A stretch of 64,000 bases of DNA from Phycomyces blakesleeanus NRRL 1555(-) (Eukaryota > Mucoromycota > Mucoromycetes > Mucorales > Phycomycetaceae), in contig NW_017265145.1 of NCBI RefSeq assembly GCF_001638985.1, forward strand, positions 496,001-560,000. Direction: 5' to 3'. How positions within the stretch are numbered: position 1 is the stretch's first letter; each line of letters starts with the position of its first letter. The translations under genes were made by a program, and so were the position numbers. Below, piece after piece: positions 58,102 through 64,000 of the stretch. The notes beneath the pieces are model-generated. The model ran no database searches. It saw only the letters and a list, made by a program, of their open reading frames with translations, and was not told the origin of the DNA.

Positions 58102-61100
58102 TCCAGACCGTAAGGACCAGCCAGTCAGTTTATATAAAAGAAAAGAAAAGAAAAGAAAAGAAAATAGAAGGAATAAGAGAAAGCCCAACATGTCATAAAA
58201 TCTCATGTACATAGGATAGCTTCAAGACACCTATGTAAAAAAAAAATCTCCCTCAAAAAAAACTATTTTTTTTTGTTTTTGTAATTGCTTCTCTTTTATT
58301 TCTTTTTCTTTGTTACATTTATACACATATTTACAGGTAGTCTTTGTATTATTATTTTGCTACATTTTATCATTTTATATATATAATAATACATTTATAT
58401 ATGTATCATATCATATCACATCATGTAATGTAATAGCATGTCGTATTGTATTGTATCTTATTTTATTGTTTTATATCATGGTATATCCCAGCACTTCGCA
58501 TCACAGCACATCGCATCACAGCACATCCTATTAATTGATCTTTACAAAATAACATTTAATAAATGACAGTAGTCAAGCACTCGCATACACGCGCACATAC
58601 TTTTAAAATAAGTAAATGCCCACACGTAGAAATAGGTTACGTGAACCGTAATTAAAGGAGAAGAAAGGGTGAATCCCACATTTCTAGCTTAAACCCGCTT
58701 AGCATTGTCATTTATTTGTTTATCTAATAGACTATCTTGTGCGATCTATTAATTGCTTTACATTTTTAAAGACCTTTTATATATATATATACATATATGT
58801 ATCTATTACTCTTGTTAGAGCTTTTATTTTAATTTACATAATAATCAACTATCGTTCTATTTTGGCTATAGAGTGTATCTTTACCCAAATATATATATAT
58901 ATATCTATCTAAACAGGTGTGAAATGTGCATAGAAAGAAAGATGCATGTATTTCATTTGAGTATTAAATAAATACGACTTTGTCGCAATAATTAGTGTAT
59001 TTATATAGGCGCGTTAAAAAAAACAGAGTTTGTATTACGGGGTTAAATTTCTTGGGCGGAATGTGAATGTTTTACAAGGTTATTTTTTTTTTTCATATTG
59101 GATAAGGAGTAAATCGAATACGCACAATGCATACACACAATAAAGGAAATCTGGCAAAGGAATTATGATAAGCCAGTTTATTGAATTAAAAAAAAATTAT
59201 ATGTGGTATTTAATAGTGAAGCAGTAAGAAATAGTAGTAAGAGTAGTAAGAGTAGTAGTAGTAATTACTGAACTCTTTAATTTATTTATTTATTTATTAA
59301 TTTTTAATCAAAATTAATATTACTACTTTATTAATAATAATATTCTCTGATATTTAACATTCATCATTTACAATCTCATTTATCATTGTGCCTGGATTTC
59401 TAAAATATCCAAAGATAAGCTTCTTTTTATTTCTGCAGCATATATACGACCATAGATACATAGGTACATAGGTACATAGGTACATAGGTACCCACACACA
59501 TGCATGCACATGCACACATGCACACATCTATGTGGTTTGGTGCTGTGTAGCTTAGTAAACACTAGAAAGATCGTTAAGAAATAGCTTGGATATCAAACAG
59601 TACACTGATAAGAATAATAAATTAGCTTTGATATTCCAATAACTTTGATCAAAGGCTTACATATATATATTCAAATATTACTCTTTAGCTTTTTCTTCTG
59701 TTTCTTTTGTGTGCCTATGTTTGTGTATATCCAATATATATATAAAGGTAGTATCAATTGAGAGCTTTGTTATTCCTAATGGTTGTAACTATGCTGTTAT
59801 TTGTGACCATAACCGGTCTTGATCTACAGAGTTAATATGACATTTAACGACTAGTTTAAAAATAAAATAGATGTTACTTTACATTACATTACATTACATT
59901 ACATTACATAACATTGATGAAAATAGGAATAATAAAGAGTTCAAGCTCTACATTACACACAAATCTAAGTTCTAATCTATAATCATCAGATATAGAAACT
60001 TATATGGGATTATATCTATGTAGTCGAACAAGGGCATATATTTGTCGGTGCAGGAGCTTTGATATGCTGTAGTATAATGTAAGCTTTTTTTTTGGTTTTT
60101 TTTATATATACATATACATGCATGCTAGAGTTATAAAAAGAAATACTTGAAGGAATCAATAACCCTGAAGAGAAATATAAAGAAATAGAGTAAAAGAAAG
60201 GCTATTCTATTGGTACCGTCAACTATACTCAAAAGCTTACGGGCATCTTGTTAAAAAGAAAGAAGGGAAGATAAAGAAGCAGTAGAATAAACGGCAGGGT
60301 ACTTGCAGGATCTATTTCTTTTGATTCTTTTATTAGATCTATAATATTGTCAAGCTTTAGTGAGAATTCTGTTAAGATTAATTCTTCTTGATTGGTTAAT
60401 ACGATTGGGATGTAAAGTTATCTAAGCCCAATCCCAGGAACTTTTATATATCTAGGTATTCTTAGCTAGTTTTTATTTTATTTTTATTACATTTTAATAT
60501 ATAGAAAAATCATTTACTCTCATTAGACTTTCTATCTGGTGTATTGTAGATATATAGACAGATCTCCCCTCTGTAAAAAAAATTGTACATATATATATAT
60601 GTGTATATATATATATGTACACACACAAAGGAGTTGGTAAAGGTGAGGAAGGGGAAGAGGAGGGGAAAAGATGATTTTCATCCAGGAGGTTTTCCTGTCC
60701 TTCCCTGCCCTGTATTTATTTATTTATATATGTGATATTATTGTACAGAAAATCTAATGAAATAACCAAGGATCTTTTCATAAATAGATAAAAGGATGTA
60801 TATATTGTTGTTTGATTTAGGTTGACCAACCCATCAAAAAGCTTCAGAAGAAGAAGGACTTTGATATTGATAGATATTATCTTGGGTATCTCTGTCCAAA
60901 AACACAAGAAAAAGGAAAAAAAAAAAAACGCCTGTGTAGCCAAGGGTCAAATAAAAAGAAGAAGAGGAAGAAACATGGTTTAGCTTGTAATACTAATTAT
61001 TTATTTAAATATTTATGTGGGTGTACGATCTTATTAGTCTTTACGCTCAATTGGAAGTTTGTGATTGATGTCCGTTAAAAGATAGTTATAGATTAGATGG

Positions 61101-61364
61101 TAACATATCTCTTGTTATCCAGCCTAATTTCTTTTTAAACTATTATTAAATTAAATATAAATTATATAAAAAGAAAGAAAACCTATACACACACTGCACA
61201 TCAAATAAAGTATTTCTTTCTCCTGGACACAAAGAGTACACATGGACACACAAACGCAAACTCACAAATATATAAAGATATATAAAGATATATATATATA
61301 TATATATATACGCTCACAAACACATACAATTTTTTAAGGGCTTTTGGGGTTGAATATGTGGATC
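58102..61364. other. Intergenic (convergent), about 3.3 kb
   Basis: Between the 3' ends of the ERT1-like and RlpA-like genes. Very AT-rich, with many simple repeats: AAAAG units at 58136-58165, AGGTACAT at about 59459-59489, TACAT at 59878-59908, and several TA runs. No coding region or RNA gene could be supported. Confidence 0.5.
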
Positions 61365-61886
61365 CTAATCTGTTGAACAATCTCCTTCGCCTAGAATACA
61401 CCATTCGATTGGGATAATACCAATGTTTAAATTTGATAATTCAAGAAAGACCGATGGTGTCAAATCAAGTGAGTCTAGAAAAGAGAAATAGAGGCAACAG
61501 AAGAGTTATAAACAAGTCATGTCACAAAGATAAACGAACAGACAAGCGCATCAGTAAGAAAAGGAAAGAACCGAAAAGAATAGAAAGAGGTGAAAAGAAG
61601 GAATCAGGAACATCGGGCATAATGATAATTTTGGATATGCAGGATGTTCTTTTCTTCTGCCTTTTTTATATATATATATAAAAAGAAACTTACGATATCT
61701 GCAACCTGGGCAGGCATCTTGAATTGTAGCCACTGTTGAGCGATCTCCAGACTTTATCAGGACTTCTTTAAAGCACCAGTCACTAGCAGGTCCATCATAT
61801 CCAAACTGGTCAAGGTTCTAAAATGCAAACAAAAGCACAGAAGATATAAACATAAAACGATCTGTAAGCCACAATGATCGACGATC

Positions 61887-61921
<35 letters not shown>

Positions 61922-62378
61922 AAGAGTCAACAATTAAGAATTAACGTACCAGTGCGACTATCTGACTATTGTCATCTTCCTGTGGTCCGCATGCACCTTT
62001 TGTCGATTTATTTATAATTGTGATCATTTTGTACGTACGTGCGTGTGAATGGGTGTGGGTGTGATATGTAGTATGTAGTATGTAGTATGTAGTTTATAGT
62101 GAATGAATGAGTAAATGAGTGAGTACGATTGGTAAATAAATGCTTAATTTTATCTCAAACTACACACCAGTCGAACCGCCTTCTGTTGCAGGATGAAAGA
62201 ATGTAGCATAGCCTTCATATGATCCGCCTTCGCCACGACTTTCCAGACGAGGTAGACGACGTTTAGAGATTTCTGATGATGGTCTGTGGATTTTGTTTGC
62301 TACTGGTCGACTGGCTAGAACTGCTGTGAAGAATAGTGCCATTAATATGGCTGACAGGACACTGAGTATTTTTGGCAT
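61365..62378 (-). CDS. Secreted RlpA-like double-psi beta-barrel (expansin/barwin-like) protein
   Basis: Small extracellular protein. Exons 62378-62168, 61996-61950, 61817-61694 and 61474-61365 give 163 residues. A signal peptide is visible (VLSAILMALFFTAVLA, cut near ASR), then a basic spacer with possible Kex2-type sites (SKRR). The double-psi beta barrel follows: GYATFFHP, ACGPQEDDNSQIVALN, TVATIQDACPGC, and the closing DLTPSVF ... GIIPIEW segment. The conserved acid in QDACPGC is retained. Fungal members include expansin-like and papain-inhibitor-like proteins; lytic activity is not implied. Intron 3 contains a 32-base poly-A run (61888-61919). It is a tandem paralog of the partial gene at 63689. 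Confidence 0.85.
61888..61919. repeat. Poly-A homopolymer, 32 bases, inside an intron
   Basis: An uninterrupted run of A within the intron between exons ending at 61950 and beginning at 61817 of the minus-strand gene. It reads as poly-T in the sense direction, so it could act as an extended polypyrimidine tract. Confidence 0.9.
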
Positions 62379-62397
62379 AGTAGTCCTAAAATGTGTA

Positions 62398-62436
<39 letters not shown>

Positions 62437-63688
62437 TGTGGAAGAATAGGAATACCTATAGAAAATATAATAAAAAAGAGAGAGAGAGAGAGGAAAAAGA
62501 AAGAGTTTGGATATAGAGTAGAGTATATATAACATAAAAGAAAACTGTTTTGAAGAATCCTATGCCCTTTCACGTTCTATCCAGTCTACTTTGTCTATTA
62601 ACCTATGTCAAGACCAATAAACCAAGCAAGGGGTGGGGCACCATAGAAATAAAGAAAAGGGGGTTCTGTAGAAGGGGTCAATGGCCAAAGCATATATATA
62701 TATATATAAATGTAAAAAGTATTCAGAAAATCAATGGGCTTATTACTATGTATTATGATTCTATTATTTGCCTAGCAAAGGATAGTATGGTAAAATTTGT
62801 AGCTCTAATATATGTACATAGTAGATGGTTTTTGTGGTAGAAAATATGGGCAAATTTGAACAACAGATCTAAATGATTAAAAGTAAAATAAAATTGGACA
62901 AATACACATAAGAATAAGAATAAACAGTAAAAAAAAGAAAAAGAAATTAAGGATAAGGATAAAGTATATCTTTATAACTTCTTCTTTTGTATGATCCTTG
63001 TTGAATGCAATAGAAAATTGCAGGATCTGCACAAGCACGTTGTGAATATTGTGACCAAATCTTGAGTTTGATTCATTTCGTTTCGTCAGATCAATAAACT
63101 ACTAGTGTTGGTTCTAATGGATAGATTACTCAATGTTTGTGTCCTGGGTAGAATAACTCTTTCTTTTTTTGGATTATTTGATTTGTACATAAAGGTATTC
63201 TAATGAGATCAAGATAAATATATGCTATACCAATTCAAAGGGGGATAAAAAAATAAAATAAAAAGAAAAATCAAACCAACCCTTACATTCAAGAGAACCA
63301 AATAGTAAAATATTTAAAGGTCTTGGATTAACTATCATTTCAATTCACTGACTATGAGTAATATTATTATTTTTGTGCTGTAGTAGAATATCTTCATTTG
63401 CTCTTCTTCTTATTTGAGCCAAAAATAGAGTATTTATATAATGATATTATCTATAAAGAAACGATACTAAACTGTGTATGTTGGTATGTCTGTGTCACAC
63501 ATATACTTAATGATTATTAATATAGATATCGTAGAATGGTGAAATAATTAGATGACATGTGCAATATAGTATAAATATGTATATATGTAGTTTTTTTTTG
63601 TTATAATTTTTAATGGGTGCTGATGAATGAGTTTCTTATATGTAAAGATATTTTGATGATACAACAAGGATGAATTATCTATATGATT
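62379..63688. promoter_or_regulatory. Intergenic, promoter of the RlpA-like gene at 62378
   Basis: About 1.3 kb. GA repeats lie at 62406-62437 and 62478-62491. Three G-rich elements of the AGGGG stress-element type occur at about 62629, 62659 and 62676, some 250-300 bp upstream of the start. No other gene is recognised. Confidence 0.4.
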
Positions 63689-64000
63689 TTAGAGGAGATG
63701 CCACTTGATTTGGAGGATACCAGTGTTGAGATCTCCGAGCTTCTCAAACAGGACAGGTGTAAGGTCAAGGTCACCATGGGCACATTCAGGGCAGGCATCG
63801 TTAATTGTGGCTGTAACAGATTTTTTGCCATTGGTGATCAGGATCTTTTTGCCGCACCAGCTGCTCTTTGCTGACATGGATCCATATTGAGGATGGTTCT
63901 ACAGATTTATTTTTTATTTTTTTTCAAATAAGCAATTAATTGACCAATAACATGAATCACTTTTTATATATATTACACACCAAGGCAACAATGGGTGCAT
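63689..64000 (-). CDS. Second RlpA-like double-psi beta-barrel protein, partial (5' part outside the window)
   Basis: Two exons are visible: beyond 64000 to 63981 (ending APIVAL) and 63898-63689 (starting NHPQYGSM). The intron sits at the same place as in the neighbour at 61950/61817 (after IVAL). The 3' exon carries SSWCGKKILITNG, ATINDACPECAHGDLDLTP, and GILQIKWHLL before the stop. The acid in NDACPEC and the DLTP motif are conserved. It has the same strand and the same family as the gene 1.3 kb upstream, so they are a tandem pair. The signal peptide and start are not in the window. Confidence 0.85.

Overview
This is a eukaryotic nuclear window, almost certainly from a fungus and most likely an early-diverging one (Mucoromycota, perhaps Mucorales; this placement is inference). 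Reasons: short GT-AG introns of about 50-200 bp in nearly every gene, AT-rich intergenic DNA, and fungal-type regulators (PacC/Rim101, copper-fist, ERT1/AcuK-like Zn2Cys6) together with genes often missing from Ascomycota, such as a Na+/K+-ATPase-like type IIC pump, a taspase-like threonine aspartase, TRAP-alpha and phytochelatin synthase. Exon models were built by hand by joining reading frames across splice sites so that family motifs are restored. Coordinates are genomic spans from start codon to stop codon.

Layout. 1-1227 (-): 5' part of a PacC/Rim101 pH regulator. 2029-4190 (+): dihydroxy-acid dehydratase. 6184-8306 (+): Snx4/Atg24-type sorting nexin. 8824-12098 (+): a 1071-residue nuclear-looking protein with long Gln and Ala-Gln repeats. 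14074-15088 (+): SDR oxidoreductase. 15412-15931 (-): SmD3. 17078-18958 (-): taspase-like hydrolase. 19353-20291 (-) and 20551-21234 (+): two head-to-head WrbA/Pst2-type flavodoxin-like quinone reductases. 21.2-26.5 kb: gene-poor. 26513-31007 (+): Nup159/Nup214 nucleoporin. 32383-32955 (+): small membrane protein. 33398-34172 (+): RPL26/uL24. 34966-36003 (+): intronless HAD-IIA phosphatase. 36377-37486 (+): four-helix membrane protein. 37832-38397 (+): compact copper-fist factor. 39456-41697 (-): RAD51C with a long acidic tail. 41946-43083 (+): TRAP-alpha. 43426-47020 (-): type IIC P-type ATPase. 49814-51514 (-): phytochelatin synthase with a mitochondrial-like leader. 51825-53212 (+): RACK1. 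53543-54930 (-): mitochondrial carrier. 55817-58101 (+): ERT1/AcuK-like regulator. 61365-62378 (-) and 63689 to beyond 64000 (-): two secreted RlpA-like double-psi beta-barrel proteins.

Most genes are unrelated housekeeping loci and there is no sign of a biosynthetic cluster. Loose themes are metal handling (copper-fist factor, phytochelatin synthase, P-type pump), redox/quinone defence (the flavodoxin pair and the SDR) and RNA/translation (SmD3, RPL26, RACK1, Nup159, TRAP-alpha). No tRNA, rRNA, CRISPR array or intact transposon was recognised. The most unusual items are the Ala-Gln repeat protein, the RAD51C tail extension, the mitochondrial-looking phytochelatin synthase, and a raised share of GC-AG introns.
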